From Porphyromonas sp. (lineage in GTDB: Bacteria > Bacteroidota > Bacteroidia > Bacteroidales > Porphyromonadaceae), in the NCBI GenBank assembly GCA_022772085.1, contig JALFBN010000010.1, forward strand, positions 1 through 64,000: a stretch of 64,000 nt of DNA, given 5' to 3'. This document shows, in pieces, positions 55,344-64,000 of the stretch. Positions within the stretch are counted from its first letter, which is position 1. Every line of letters begins with the position of its first letter. Both the position numbers and the translations under genes were made by a program. The notes beneath the pieces were generated by a model. It was not told where the DNA came from and did not search any database. It was given only the letters and a program-made list of their open reading frames with translations.

Positions 55344-58300
55344 ATGAAAGATGTCTACTTTGGAAGGCTTATATCAGCCGTACTCTTTCTCATTTCGGCT
55401 TTAGGCATGTCCCCGGATCAAGCTCAAGCGCAGAAGTTTGAGTTTACAACGGATAAGGCCATAGGTGAGAAAGTCACAATTAAAATTGGAGGAGGTGGCT
55501 CCGCCATGGTAACGGGGCTCAAGGACGTGTTCCTTTTGGAGGGAGACTGGGCGGCTCACGAATATGAGCTTACAGCCAATACCGTAAAGATCGAATACCA
55601 ATCTAGTAATGATGTGCCCAACGTTATTGACGTGGCTAATAACCGGATCACCGATCTCTCCTTTAAGTTTTGGGGGATGGCATGTCCCAATATCTATTGC
55701 GATCGAAATAAAATACCCGCTGCAAAGATGGATGCCTTTATCAAGGGACTCCCTTATAAAAGTGGAACGAAACTCTTTGTCATAGCGGACTATGAGGGAG
55801 CTAATGAGCAGAATGTCTGTCTGAAATCTACTATTGATGCCGTGCAAGATAGAGGGTATAACATCCTCAAACGTACCTCGGCAACTGATGAGTCGGGTAC
55901 GACTTATGCCGGTAGCGAAGCTGCAACATCGGGCGAATATGTCAAGATAACGACACGGTCTGATCCCGAAGGGTTGGTAAGCTTCCGCCTTATGGGTGAT
56001 GGGGCCCCCGATCAGATCAAACCAGGTACCAAGGTTGATGTCTTTCTTGATGCCACTAACTATGAAACCATGAAACCCTATGCCCTTAAGTCTCTTAAGG
56101 CAGGGGATAAAGTTTTGGAAACAACAGAGGTGTATGGGACGGTCAAGGGCTCTTTTATTGCAGAAGGTGATACGGAGATTGTAGCCACCTATTACAAGCC
56201 GAAAAGTAAGATAACCGTGTCTGTAACCCCTCCTGATGCAGGTCGTTTGAAGGTCGAGGTTGATGGCGTCGAAGCTACGGGAGATGCGCTCCTTCAGATC
56301 GAAAAAGGAAAGAGTATTCGCCTTACCTGCCTTCCTAATGAGGGCTACTCTATTGATAAATTACTCGTTGATGGGCGTGATACCTACACTTCCGATAGCT
56401 ACCCTACGAGCGACTTTAGCATGGAAGGAAAGGATATGAAGTGCGAGCTTTCGCTACTCGCCCCCGTTACGATTAAGGTCGAAGTTCCCGAAAATGTGGA
56501 GTCTTGGAGTGTTTCTGCTTACGATAAAGATGCGTATGGTTACAAAGTTGCTGATAAATCGATCCTCGACAAACTTAAAGCCAATACGAAGATCCTATTC
56601 AATTTTACGGTTAAGGAGGGATACAAAATTGATAAGGTGGTTGCCGCTAATGGCACTACGGAAGAGGAGATCGTTTACTCGAAATCCAGCTGGGATCCCA
56701 ATGACTCCGGTTACAAACTTGTCGCAAAAGAAAATGTAACGATCAAAGTCCTTGTTTCAGAGATCAAGTATTACGGCATTACGATAGACACTCCCGAGGG
56801 TTCTCCCAAAATCGCTGTCTACGAAAACTCTTCGACAGGATACTATTGGCAGAGCAAGGAAATTACCGACCTCTCTCGGATACAAGGTGGTACTAAGGTG
56901 CGTATAGAGGTGCCTGCTGCTACTGAGGCGGGCATGATCGATACCTATACAATTGATAACAAGCCTCTCAGCTCATTCTCTCAGTTATATGATAATGGGG
57001 TGCAGAAGTATTGTGTTGAGTATGACGTTAATGCCCCCGTGGTGGTAAAGGCAACCTTTGTGCTGCCCAATAAAATCCAAGTAACTCAAAAGACGGGTAA
57101 TGACAACAATTGTGCTACGATCACAATTTATGACAAGGTCAATAAGACGAACCTAAAAAATCTTGTGCGTCCGAATGGGGAAGTAGAGATCCAAGTTGAA
57201 CCCTATTATGATTACAAAGTACTCCGTATCAGTGCTCTCAACAAAGAGGGAAAGGAAGTCATTCTTCCCATCAAAGAGGGGCGTCGGACAAATGATTACG
57301 GATATGAAGAGTCCTATTCGTATGCCGATTACAAGGTAACGGAGGCTGACAATCAGATTTATGTCTATGTTTTTTCAAAGGATGTGGCCATGCACTCAAT
57401 CCGTGTAGAAGGTATTGATGCCGAAGCAGCTGCCGCAGGGGCCAAGGTTGAAATCTCTACTGAACCTTTTGAAGAGGCTAAGTATCCCAAGGGAGTTTCG
57501 GTTAAGGCTTTTGTGACTTGCCCCGAAGGCTATACATTCTCTTCTCTAACGGCCAACGAGGGTATTGAGCTTATTCCCATGGAAAAGTCTCCATTGGAGT
57601 TTGCCCTTGTGGTTAAAAGTGATGTTGTTTTGACGGCAACCTTTGTAAAGGAGGTCAAGAAGTACACCGTAACGGTAGCCGACATTGAAGCAGGAGCTAA
57701 GGCTGCAGGTTGTGCCGTAGCACTCACACCCGAGTCCGATGCCGATGGCAAGTATGCAGAGGGTACGGTTGTAACAGCCACTATTACACCTGCTACCGGA
57801 TACAAGTTCGTTGAACTCAAGGCAACGGCAGGCGCGACGCTCACGAAGAAGAGCGACCTGGTTTATACTTTTGAAGTCCATGGTGATGTTGTTTTGACGG
57901 CAACCTTTGCAAAGGAGATCAAGAAGTACACCGTAACGATAGCAGACATTGAAGCAGGAGCTAAGGCTGCAGGTTGTGCCGTAGCACTCACACCCGAGTC
58001 CGATGCCGATGGCAAGTATGCAGAGGGTACACATATGACCATAACAGTAACCATGGGTAAGGGGTATCTACTAGATGGTGTTGTCGTATCGGATGGCTCT
58101 AATCTTACGGAACGGACGGAGAAGGTCTTTACATTCGATCTAAAGGGTGATGTCACGATTACTGCAACATTCAAAAAGGATACTGCTGTAGAGTCTTTGG
58201 AAGCTTCGTCTGTTGTCCTTTATCCTAACCCTGCTGCCGACTACGTTAATTTGGATGGAGCCGAGGCTTTTGCTCTCGTACAGCTATTCGCTTTAGACGG

Positions 58301-58427
58301 TGTGGAGGTAAAACGCACCACTACGGATGCCACAGGGCGTGCTCAACTTTCATTGGAAGGAGTGGTTGCAGGTGAATATCTTGTTAAAAGCGGATCAGTA
58401 GTATATCGCTTGTTAGTTCAAAAATAA
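55344..58427 (+). CDS. Large T9SS cargo with InlB-like repeats and a collapsed LRR module
   Basis: 1027 residues. Signal peptide about 1-29 (QAQAQ-K). Residues 30-190 resemble the end-capping modules of the leucine-rich-repeat protein at 318-3194 (AMVTGLKDV, NRITDLSF, DAFIKGLP, NEQNVCLKST, YAGSE) but with almost no repeats between them. Then come several beta-grasp/InlB-like domains (about 200-930), including two near-identical copies (IEAGAKAAGCAVALTPESD) encoded by 57621-57766 and 57885-58030. The last ~80 residues (VVLYPNPAADYVNLDG, GEYLVKSGS) are a classical T9SS C-terminal sorting domain. It is probably a surface-anchored adhesin-like protein; the ligand is unknown. It has its own promoter and terminator. 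Confidence 0.85.
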   Translation: MKDVYFGRLISAVLFLISALGMSPDQAQAQKFEFTTDKAIGEKVTIKIGGGGSAMVTGLKDVFLLEGDWAAHEYELTANTVKIEYQSSNDVPNVIDVANNRITDLSFKFWGMACPNIYCDRNKIPAAKMDAFIKGLPYKSGTKLFVIADYEGANEQNVCLKSTIDAVQDRGYNILKRTSATDESGTTYAGSEAATSGEYVKITTRSDPEGLVSFRLMGDGAPDQIKPGTKVDVFLDATNYETMKPYALKSLKAGDKVLETTEVYGTVKGSFIAEGDTEIVATYYKPKSKITVSVTPPDAGRLKVEVDGVEATGDALLQIEKGKSIRLTCLPNEGYSIDKLLVDGRDTYTSDSYPTSDFSMEGKDMKCELSLLAPVTIKVEVPENVESWSVSAYDKDAYGYKVADKSILDKLKANTKILFNFTVKEGYKIDKVVAANGTTEEEIVYSKSSWDPNDSGYKLVAKENVTIKVLVSEIKYYGITIDTPEGSPKIAVYENSSTGYYWQSKEITDLSRIQGGTKVRIEVPAATEAGMIDTYTIDNKPLSSFSQLYDNGVQKYCVEYDVNAPVVVKATFVLPNKIQVTQKTGNDNNCATITIYDKVNKTNLKNLVRPNGEVEIQVEPYYDYKVLRISALNKEGKEVILPIKEGRRTNDYGYEESYSYADYKVTEADNQIYVYVFSKDVAMHSIRVEGIDAEAAAAGAKVEISTEPFEEAKYPKGVSVKAFVTCPEGYTFSSLTANEGIELIPMEKSPLEFALVVKSDVVLTATFVKEVKKYTVTVADIEAGAKAAGCAVALTPESDADGKYAEGTVVTATITPATGYKFVELKATAGATLTKKSDLVYTFEVHGDVVLTATFAKEIKKYTVTIADIEAGAKAAGCAVALTPESDADGKYAEGTHMTITVTMGKGYLLDGVVVSDGSNLTERTEKVFTFDLKGDVTITATFKKDTAVESLEASSVVLYPNPAADYVNLDGAEAFALVQLFALDGVEVKRTTTDATGRAQLSLEGVVAGEYLVKSGSVVYRLLVQK
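57621..58030 (+). repeat. Near-identical 146-bp repeat, period 264 bp
   Basis: 57621-57766 and 57885-58030 match at 142 of 146 bases by eye. The 264-base period equals 88 codons, so the reading frame is kept. The identity extends to synonymous positions, which points to recent duplication or gene conversion. Confidence 0.9.
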
Positions 58428-58486
58428 AACATAGACAATACCGATTGAGTAGGGGCGATACGATAAGCCCTTAGTGTGAAGTTGAA

Positions 58487-58534
58487 GGAGGGAGAGGGCT
58501 CAAAAATAAAAGGAACACTCTCCCTCCTCTTTAT
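58487..58534 (+). terminator. Terminator of the T9SS cargo gene
   Basis: A perfect 10-bp stem (GGAGGGAGAG at 58487-58496 with CTCTCCCTCC at 58518-58527) with a 21-base loop, followed by a T-rich tract, 60 bases past the stop codon. Confidence 0.78.
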
Positions 58535-58565
58535 TTAGAAGTCTCATTAGATTTTTTCGGAGGTG

Positions 58566-58595
58566 TTGTTTGTTTCAAACTTTTTCTTACCTTTG
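58566..58595 (+). promoter_or_regulatory. Promoter of tRNA-Leu
   Basis: TTG at 58566-58568, a 19-base spacer and TACCTTTG at 58588-58595. Transcription should start near 58602, about 33 bases before the mature tRNA. Confidence 0.72.
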
Positions 58596-58634
58596 CGGAC
58601 GCTTTCCCTCTACCAGTATAGATTTGGGATGAAA

Positions 58635-58718
58635 GCCCAGATGGCGGAATTGGTAGACGCGTTGGTCTCAAACACCAATGGGGTAACACTCGTGCCGGTT
58701 CGATCCCGGCTCTGGGCA
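58635..58718 (+). tRNA. tRNA-Leu (anticodon CAA)
   Basis: 84 bases. The acceptor stem GCCCAG.../CTGGGC is perfect at the six pairs checked, with discriminator base A. The D arm carries GGTAGACGC, the anticodon stem TTGGT/ACCAA encloses the loop CTCAAAC with anticodon CAA, a long variable arm (type II tRNA, as leucine tRNAs have) follows, and the T arm has GGTTCGATCCC. CCA is not encoded, so it must be added after transcription. It decodes UUG. Confidence 0.96.
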
Positions 58719-58877
58719 CTAGAGGTAAGGCAAAGATAAGAGATGAGAGGAATTGCTGGGTGCAGTGGTTCCTCTCTTTTTCGTTTCTACGCACTCTTTT
58801 CAGGATAAAAAGTGATTTTGCCACATTATTACACTGATTTTGTGCTTGAGTAGTGCCGTATATTGAGGGGTAACTAT

Positions 58878-58885
58878 TATCTTTG
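58878..58885 (+). promoter_or_regulatory. -7 box of gcvH with structured leader
   Basis: TATCTTTG, 116 bases before the gcvH start. The leader that follows contains GAGAG/CTCTT and GGAG...GTGT/ACAC...CTCC complementary stretches around 58895-58960 and might fold, but no known riboswitch core is recognised. Confidence 0.45.
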
Positions 58886-59000
58886 TGGTCGTATCAAGGA
58901 GAGGAGTTCTCTTCTTGTCTTGGAGGGGCGAGTGTTACGTGCCACACGCTTCTCTCCATAAATATGCTAGTAAATACAAATTATAAGGATACGTAAAAGT

Positions 59001-59378
59001 ATGAATATCCCTGCACAATTGAAGTACACCACCGATCACGAGTGGGTTCGCCTCGAAGGCGATACAGCATTTATTGGTATCACGGATTACGCTCAAGGCG
59101 AATTGGGCGAAATCGTTTATGTAGATGTGCCTACTGAAGGCGAAACCGTAGCTGCTGGAGATGTTTTTGGCTCTATCGAAGCCGTTAAGACTGTAGCTGA
59201 CCTCTTGATGCCTATCGAGGGTGAAGTGATAGAGCTTAACGCCACGCTCGAAGATCAGCCTGAGCTCGTTAATAATGATCCTTACGGCGAAGGTTGGATT
59301 GTTAAGGTAAAGGTGGCAGATGTTGCTGCTGTTGGGACTCTCATGGATGCTGCTGCTTATACTTCGTTCTTGGGGTAA
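59001..59378 (+). CDS. gcvH: Glycine cleavage system H protein
   Basis: 125 residues. The H protein carries the lipoyl arm that shuttles the aminomethyl group between the P, T and L proteins. The N-terminal [13 protein letters not shown], the hydrophobic core [19 protein letters not shown] and the lipoylation site [15 protein letters not shown] with Lys at about 63 are present. Other gcv genes are not in the window. lpdA, which could supply the L protein, is at 49.5 kb. It is followed by a strong terminator before purE. Confidence 0.97.
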   Translation: MNIPAQLKYTTDHEWVRLEGDTAFIGITDYAQGELGEIVYVDVPTEGETVAAGDVFGSIEAVKTVADLLMPIEGEVIELNATLEDQPELVNNDPYGEGWIVKVKVADVAAVGTLMDAAAYTSFLG

Positions 59379-59419
59379 TTTCTTTGTAGAATCGAAGTAT
59401 TTGATCTTAAAGGCAGAGT

Positions 59420-59489
59420 AAAACGCTTTTGTTTGCAGAGCCTTAGTCTTCCGTTGAGAGAGGTAGGCATTTCGCAAAAGCGTTTTTAT
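59420..59489 (+). terminator. Terminator of gcvH
   Basis: A perfect 12-bp stem (AAAACGCTTTTG at 59420-59431 with CAAAAGCGTTTT at 59475-59486) is followed by a T-rich run. Confidence 0.8.
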
Positions 59490-59504
59490 TGTTGTTACAA
59501 CAGT

Positions 59505-59546
59505 ACGAAGGGTGTATCAAGAGGTCTCTTTTGATTCGCCCTTCGT
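59505..59546 (+). promoter_or_regulatory. Hairpin in the purE upstream region
   Basis: ACGAAGGG (59505-59512) pairs perfectly with CCCTTCGT (59539-59546), and ATCAA/TTGAT extend it after a 3x3 internal loop. It lies between the gcvH terminator and the purE start (59600), with no T-run after it, so it could be an operator-like inverted repeat or a leader structure for purE. Confidence 0.4.
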
Positions 59547-59599
59547 TGTATATATTCCTTATTTAGGAGAGGATTATAGATCATAAAAAGTAGATACAT

Positions 59600-60106
59600 A
59601 TGACACCACTTGTAAGCATTATTATGGGCAGTACCTCCGATCTTCCCGTGATGGAAAAGGCTGCACTCCAATTGGACCAACTTGAGATCCCTTTTGAGAT
59701 ATTGGCCCTATCGGCTCACCGGACCCCTGATGAGGTGGCACAGTTTGCTCGTGAAGCCGAGGGGCGGGGCGTTCGTGTGATTATCGCAGGAGCCGGGATG
59801 GCAGCACATCTTTGTGGCGTTGTAGCTTCGATGACCCCTTTACCCGTTATCGGCGTTCCCATTAAGGCAACGCTGGAGGGTATGGATGCGCTCCTTGCTA
59901 TTGTACAAATGCCTCCGGGTATTCCTGTGGCGACAGTCGGTATCAATGCAGCACAAAATGCAGCACTCCTTGCAGCTCAAATGCTCTCTTTGGGAGATAC
60001 TTCTCTCATGGAACGCCTTAAAGTATTCAAGGAGGGACTCAAGACCAAAGTTGTGCGGGCTAATGCTGATCTCGCAGAGGTCAAATATAAGTTTAAGGTC
60101 AATTGA
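59600..60106 (+). CDS. purE: N5-carboxyaminoimidazole ribonucleotide mutase
   Basis: 168 residues, class I PurE size. It converts N5-CAIR to CAIR in purine biosynthesis. The N-terminal MGSTSDLPVMEKA binds the phosphate, ALSAHRTPDEV carries the catalytic His, and AGAGMAAHLCGVVASMTPLPVIGVP is the conserved core. The same pathway's purB is at 41.8 kb. It follows the gcvH terminator and an inverted-repeat region. ispG begins 138 bases later. Confidence 0.96.
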   Translation: MTPLVSIIMGSTSDLPVMEKAALQLDQLEIPFEILALSAHRTPDEVAQFAREAEGRGVRVIIAGAGMAAHLCGVVASMTPLPVIGVPIKATLEGMDALLAIVQMPPGIPVATVGINAAQNAALLAAQMLSLGDTSLMERLKVFKEGLKTKVVRANADLAEVKYKFKVN

Positions 60107-60244
60107 TATTGATTCATCTAGTGGGCTGGAGAGAGAGCTTTGATATGCTCTTTCTTTGGCCTTTTTGCTTTTGCAACGTGGATTAGTGAGTCGTTTTCTT
60201 ATACTCTTTTAGTAATGCCTTGATCTCAAATAAGTAGCGATCCG

Positions 60245-62044
60245 ATGACTATGTTCGATCAACATCCCAATCCTATGCTTCACGATCCCCTCAATTATAG
60301 TCGACGTCGTACGACTTCCGTTAGTATCGGTTCTGTCCCCCTAGGTTCTTCATACCCTTTACGCATACAGACGATGGCCAATGTGTCGACCCTTGACGTT
60401 ACAGCCGGTATAGCTCAGACGAAGCGAGCTGTAGAGGCTGGGGCAGACTATATGCGGTTCACAGCCCAAGGCGTTCGTGAGGCCTCTTGTTTGCAACAGA
60501 TACGAGCGGGGTTGGATGCAGAGGGGTATACCATTCCTCTTGTTGCGGATATTCATTTTAATCCTCAGGCGGCGTACGAGGCTCTGAAGCATGTGGAAAA
60601 AGTGCGCATCAATCCCGGGAATTTTGCGGATCGTCGGGGCGAATGGGCTGATAGTCCGTTGAGCGATGCCGATTTTGCTCTAGGAGCGGAACGTGTACAA
60701 CGTTTATTTGGCGATTTTTTGATTGAGGCGAAAAAACAGGGTAGGGTCGTGCGCCTGGGGATCAATCACGGATCTTTGAGTGAACGGATGCTTCGTCGCT
60801 ATGGCGATACTCCCGAGGGCATGGTGGAGAGTTGCATGGAATATCTTCGTGTAGCACGGAACCTGGATTTCGATAATATCGTTATTTCGATGAAAAGTTC
60901 CCATGTGCAGGTAATGACCGAGGCTGTCAGGCTTTTGGTTGATCGGATGGAGCAGTTAGGCTTTCGCTATCCATTGCATATTGGAGTGACTGAAGCCGGG
61001 GAGGGCGAAGATGGTCGCATTAAAAGTGCTGTGGGGATTGGTTCCCTTCTGATCGATGGCATTGGCGACACTTTACGCGTCTCTTTAAGCGAAGCTCCTG
61101 AGGCAGAATTACCCGTAGCACGTCTCTTGGTTCGGCATATTGAGCAACGATCTCAAAGCCCATATCTCGATTCTTGGAAAAATTGTTCATATCAACCTCA
61201 TATGTTGCCTCGTACCAACTCCCGATTGGTGGTCGGTTGTTACGGTGCTACTTCTGTACCCTCGGTTTTTGTTGTTGGAGATCGGGTGGAGGAGTGCTCG
61301 GTTGCGATAAAGTCAAGCGATTGTGTTGTTGCTCGGCGGGAGGCTTTGCGAATAGAGGGTATTTCTCCATTGTTTATAGATGTACAAGAACTAACCCCTG
61401 AGGTTGCTCGGCATTTGGCTTCTTTGCCTCAGGCTCAACTTCTTATTTTGGAGGCCTCCGGATCAAATCGTGTAGGGCTGTGGCGTCGGGCAATTTCCCT
61501 ACTAGCCTCATATCATGTCACGATGCCTGTGGTTTTGGATGCTGTTTTTTCTTCGGAAGAGACCTTCGAGGAGGTACAAATAGCCGCTTCGGTAGATCTC
61601 GGTACATTGCTCTTGGAAGGTGTTGGTTCAGTTGTGATGTTAGAGGCTCCACACCTTGCAGCCGCTTCGTTGCGGGCTTTGGCTTTAGGAATCTTGCAGG
61701 CGACCCGTTTACGTTTTTCTCATACCGAATATATCAGTTGTCCGGGCTGTGGACGTACTTTGTATAATTTGGAGCAAACCATCGCTCGTATCAAGCAGGC
61801 GACAAGCCACCTGTCCAATCTGAAAATAGGCATTATGGGATGTATTGTCAATGGACCGGGGGAGATGGCAGATGCCGATTATGGTTATGTGGGGGGAGCT
61901 CCTCACAAGATAGATCTCTACAAAGGGCAAAAATGTATCCGTAGAGGAATTGCAGAAGAGGAGGCTGTGGATGCCCTTATTGCCCTCATTAAGGAGTATG
62001 GTGACTGGCAGGATGCTCCCGAAACGTTTGAGGTTAATTTGTAG
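60245..62044 (+). CDS. ispG: 4-hydroxy-3-methylbut-2-enyl diphosphate synthase
   Basis: 599 residues, the long form with an insert between the TIM barrel and the iron-sulfur domain, as in Bacteroidetes, Chlamydiae and plants. IspG reduces the cyclic diphosphate to HMBPP in the MEP pathway, using a [4Fe-4S] cluster. The barrel shows MANVSTLDVTAGIAQT and PLVADIHFNPQAAYEAL; the cluster ligands are Cys 499 and 502 in SCPGCGRTLYN and Cys 533 in IMGCIVNGPGEMADADYGYVGG. ispF of the same pathway is at 43.2 kb. dut follows 83 bases downstream. Confidence 0.96.
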   Translation: MTMFDQHPNPMLHDPLNYSRRRTTSVSIGSVPLGSSYPLRIQTMANVSTLDVTAGIAQTKRAVEAGADYMRFTAQGVREASCLQQIRAGLDAEGYTIPLVADIHFNPQAAYEALKHVEKVRINPGNFADRRGEWADSPLSDADFALGAERVQRLFGDFLIEAKKQGRVVRLGINHGSLSERMLRRYGDTPEGMVESCMEYLRVARNLDFDNIVISMKSSHVQVMTEAVRLLVDRMEQLGFRYPLHIGVTEAGEGEDGRIKSAVGIGSLLIDGIGDTLRVSLSEAPEAELPVARLLVRHIEQRSQSPYLDSWKNCSYQPHMLPRTNSRLVVGCYGATSVPSVFVVGDRVEECSVAIKSSDCVVARREALRIEGISPLFIDVQELTPEVARHLASLPQAQLLILEASGSNRVGLWRRAISLLASYHVTMPVVLDAVFSSEETFEEVQIAASVDLGTLLLEGVGSVVMLEAPHLAAASLRALALGILQATRLRFSHTEYISCPGCGRTLYNLEQTIARIKQATSHLSNLKIGIMGCIVNGPGEMADADYGYVGGAPHKIDLYKGQKCIRRGIAEEEAVDALIALIKEYGDWQDAPETFEVNL

Positions 62045-62127
62045 GAAAATAAGTACCTTCGCACAAGAGTATAAGCGAGAGAAGCGATGTTTGGCTTCTC
62101 TATGTGCCCCATACTGAAAGTGTATCT

Positions 62128-62571
62128 ATGGAGATAGCCATCATCAATAAATCGAATAACCCTTTGCCTCATTATGCAACTTCTCTTTCGGCAGGGATGG
62201 ATATTTGCGCCTATCTTCCAGATCCAATTCGCTTAGCTCCCGGCGAGCGATGCTTAATCCCGACAGGGCTTTTCCTCGAATTACCTGAAGGGTATGAGGC
62301 TCAAATCAGACCTCGTAGCGGTTGGGCTTTGAAGTCTGGCATTACCATCCTTAATTCCCCGGGGACAATAGATGCCGATTATCGGGGAGAAGTAGGCATT
62401 ATCCTCATCAATATGGGGCAAGAAGCTGTTACTATTGCATCGGGTGATCGCATTGCACAGATGGTTATTGCTCGTTATGAATCTATTACATGGAGAGAGA
62501 CCTCCTCGCTTTCGGATACCCAACGAGGTGCCGGCGGTTTTGGGCATACGGGAGTGAATCAACCCAAGTAA
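62128..62571 (+). CDS. dut: dUTP diphosphatase
   Basis: 147 residues from ATG 62128; an upstream GTG (62104) adds 8 residues not typical of the family. The trimeric all-beta dUTPase motifs are all present: [38 protein letters not shown] and the C-terminal [10 protein letters not shown]. It hydrolyses dUTP to dUMP, limiting uracil in DNA and feeding thymidylate synthesis. The TPR protein gene begins 8 bases after its stop codon, a likely co-transcribed pair. Confidence 0.96.
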   Translation: MEIAIINKSNNPLPHYATSLSAGMDICAYLPDPIRLAPGERCLIPTGLFLELPEGYEAQIRPRSGWALKSGITILNSPGTIDADYRGEVGIILINMGQEAVTIASGDRIAQMVIARYESITWRETSSLSDTQRGAGGFGHTGVNQPK

Positions 62572-62579
62572 CTAGTGCC

Positions 62580-64000
62580 ATGGATACCTTGTTTATGCGA
62601 CGTTTGGGACTTCTGATTGCACTCTTCCTCCTTCCCTTTTTGTCAACTGCTCAGGAGGTTAGGTCTTCCCATACCCTGTCAGAACGACTTTTTGCCGAGG
62701 GCACGATCGCTCTTCTTACCGAGAAGCCCTTGTTAGCTTACTACCAATTGATGGCTTCGTATCGCCTATCTCCATCGGGGGCCACAGCGTTTGCATTAGG
62801 AAATCTCCTACGTTCCGTTTCTTCGGAGCAGGCTGCTGAGTGGTATCAAAAAGCTTTTGAGGCAGACCCTTCTCAGGATGAGTATGCGTTTCAATATGGA
62901 TATGCCTTGGCTAATCAAGGGAATACTGATAAATTGGTGCACATGATTGATGAGCATATGAAGCTCTCTCCGAGTGATACGCGCAATCAACTTTTGGTTT
63001 TAGGTGTGCTCTTGGAGCAGCAGAAGTACGACCTCGTTTCCAAACGGTTGCCTTCTCTGTTGGAAAATGCCAAGGGAACTCCTTTTTATCCCAACGCCCT
63101 ACAAATGGCTCAGCAGGTGGCTTTTGATACTAACGATGTTGCCACTATGAGTCGTTATGTAGATGCAGCTCTAGAATATCATGGACAGTCTCTTAATGAT
63201 CTTGCCTCATTGCTACTCCAACTTAAGGATAATCTGAGTGCCGAAGTGGCCTATCAAGCCCTCCAAAAGGTGGAGCCGGCACAGCGCCGATCGAGTATTA
63301 TCAGTTATGTTGAAGGCTCCATCTTGTTGGCTCTTGAGCGTTACGATGAGATATTCCCGATATTGACACGTTTGGAAAAGTCGAGAGACTTAGAACCTGC
63401 GATTATCCAAGAAATGTTCCAAGACTTCCTCTCTAAGTTTTCGGATCGCCAGCTGGATCTCTCTCCTTTTCTTCCCATTTATCAGAATTTTGTTAAGCGA
63501 AATCCCCTTCAGTTTACCGCACAATTAAACCTTCAGAGTATCTATTATATGTTGGGGTTTCGCAAAGAGCGTCGGGCTCAGTTATTGCGTATGACAGAGC
63601 TTTTCCCTACCGGTCATCCCGAGTTGTGGCATGAGTTGTTGCAGGATAATTTGGTAGAAGGAGAGCATCAGGAGCTGTATGAGTTATTCCCCCGTGCTAT
63701 TAAGCAGTATCCCCAAGCAGGCAGTCTCTATTTGATTAAGAGTTTAGCTGAGGAGACTTCCGGCAATCTTGAGGCAGCCGAAAAGACTGTTTGGGAGGGT
63801 ATTGCCCAAGCGGATGCTGCCAATACTAATGAGCTAAGTGACTTATATGGGCAGGCTGGGGATCTCGCAAATGCTCTGAAGAAAATCGAAAAGGCGATAC
63901 TTGCATATGAACAAGCCATAACCCTTAACGATCGGAATGCTACGGCACTCAACAACTATGCCTACTTCCTTATAACGGAGATGAATCCTCCTCTTGTGGA
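62580..64000 (+). CDS. TPR-repeat protein, exported (3' end beyond the window)
   Basis: ATG 62580 opens a frame with no stop to the end of the window (473 codons so far). A signal peptide (about 6-25, PFLSTAQ-E) precedes tetratricopeptide repeats, e.g. AAEWYQKAFEADPSQDEYAFQYGYALANQGNTDK and a later AILAYEQAITLNDRNATALNNYAYFL, with helical repeats between. Genes of this type follow dut in several Bacteroidales. They are thought to sit in the envelope as scaffolds; no specific role is known. M6 at 62595 is an alternative start. It begins 8 bases after dut. Confidence 0.85.
   Translation, partial: MDTLFMRRLGLLIALFLLPFLSTAQEVRSSHTLSERLFAEGTIALLTEKPLLAYYQLMASYRLSPSGATAFALGNLLRSVSSEQAAEWYQKAFEADPSQDEYAFQYGYALANQGNTDKLVHMIDEHMKLSPSDTRNQLLVLGVLLEQQKYDLVSKRLPSLLENAKGTPFYPNALQMAQQVAFDTNDVATMSRYVDAALEYHGQSLNDLASLLLQLKDNLSAEVAYQALQKVEPAQRRSSIISYVEGSILLALERYDEIFPILTRLEKSRDLEPAIIQEMFQDFLSKFSDRQLDLSPFLPIYQNFVKRNPLQFTAQLNLQSIYYMLGFRKERRAQLLRMTELFPTGHPELWHELLQDNLVEGEHQELYELFPRAIKQYPQAGSLYLIKSLAEETSGNLEAAEKTVWEGIAQADAANTNELSDLYGQAGDLANALKKIEKAILAYEQAITLNDRNATALNNYAYFLITEMNPPLV

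Overview
The window looks like a chromosomal segment of a Bacteroidales bacterium close to Porphyromonas. Reasons: adjacent type IX secretion (T9SS) genes porU and porV followed by ispF; three large secreted proteins with T9SS C-terminal sorting domains; Bacteroidota-type promoters (a TAnnTTTG box near -7, sometimes with TTG about 20 bases upstream); little sign of Shine-Dalgarno sequences; and families such as DUF2795, DUF4876, DUF6850 and a long-form ispG. I see no rRNA, CRISPR array, transposase, prophage or plasmid gene. The only tRNA is tRNA-Leu(CAA).

Layout. 1-3.2 kb: the possible end of a membrane protein, then a secreted leucine-rich-repeat protein. 3.2-16.6 kb (+): housekeeping genes rplU-rpmA, a structured RNA/terminator region, serS, smpB, a DHH phosphoesterase, a DUF4827 lipoprotein, glmM, rlmD, a lytic transglycosylase, an ABC-F ATPase, an FtsX-type permease, a small GNAT, a decayed methyltransferase-like protein, a PduO-type adenosyltransferase and a DUF2795 protein. 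16.8-21.4 kb (-): a TonB-dependent receptor, enolase and a 67-residue membrane protein. 21.6-30.0 kb (+): an accessory surface locus of TonB-dependent receptor, DUF4876 lipoprotein, DUF6850 outer-membrane protein and a BspA-like T9SS cargo. 30.1-43.7 kb (-): uvrA, tilS, a zinc-ribbon protein, a Nif3-like protein, aspS, a 58-residue membrane protein, asnS, an RluB-type synthase, purB and ispF. 43.7-48.6 kb (-): porV and porU. 48.7-51.6 kb (-): aquaporin, lpdA and gpmA. 51.6-52.1 kb: a non-coding stretch with 21-bp palindromic repeats. 52.1-54.9 kb (-): a TonB-receptor-like outer-membrane protein. 55.3-58.4 kb (+): a large repeat-containing T9SS cargo. 58.6-64.0 kb (+): tRNA-Leu, gcvH, purE, ispG, dut and a TPR protein running off the end.

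How it fits together. The core genes serve translation, cell-wall precursors, glycolysis, purine and isoprenoid synthesis, and DNA repair. The envelope genes form a second theme: PorU and PorV export and anchor proteins with C-terminal domains like those of the three cargos encoded here, while the TonB-dependent receptors import unknown ligands. Two of those receptor genes share a promoter-proximal motif (TACCnATnATTGGG) that may be a common operator. The least-explained items are this motif, the receptor-DUF4876-DUF6850-cargo locus, the structured RNA after rpmA and the 21-bp palindromic repeats. All function calls come from reading the sequence; no database search was run.
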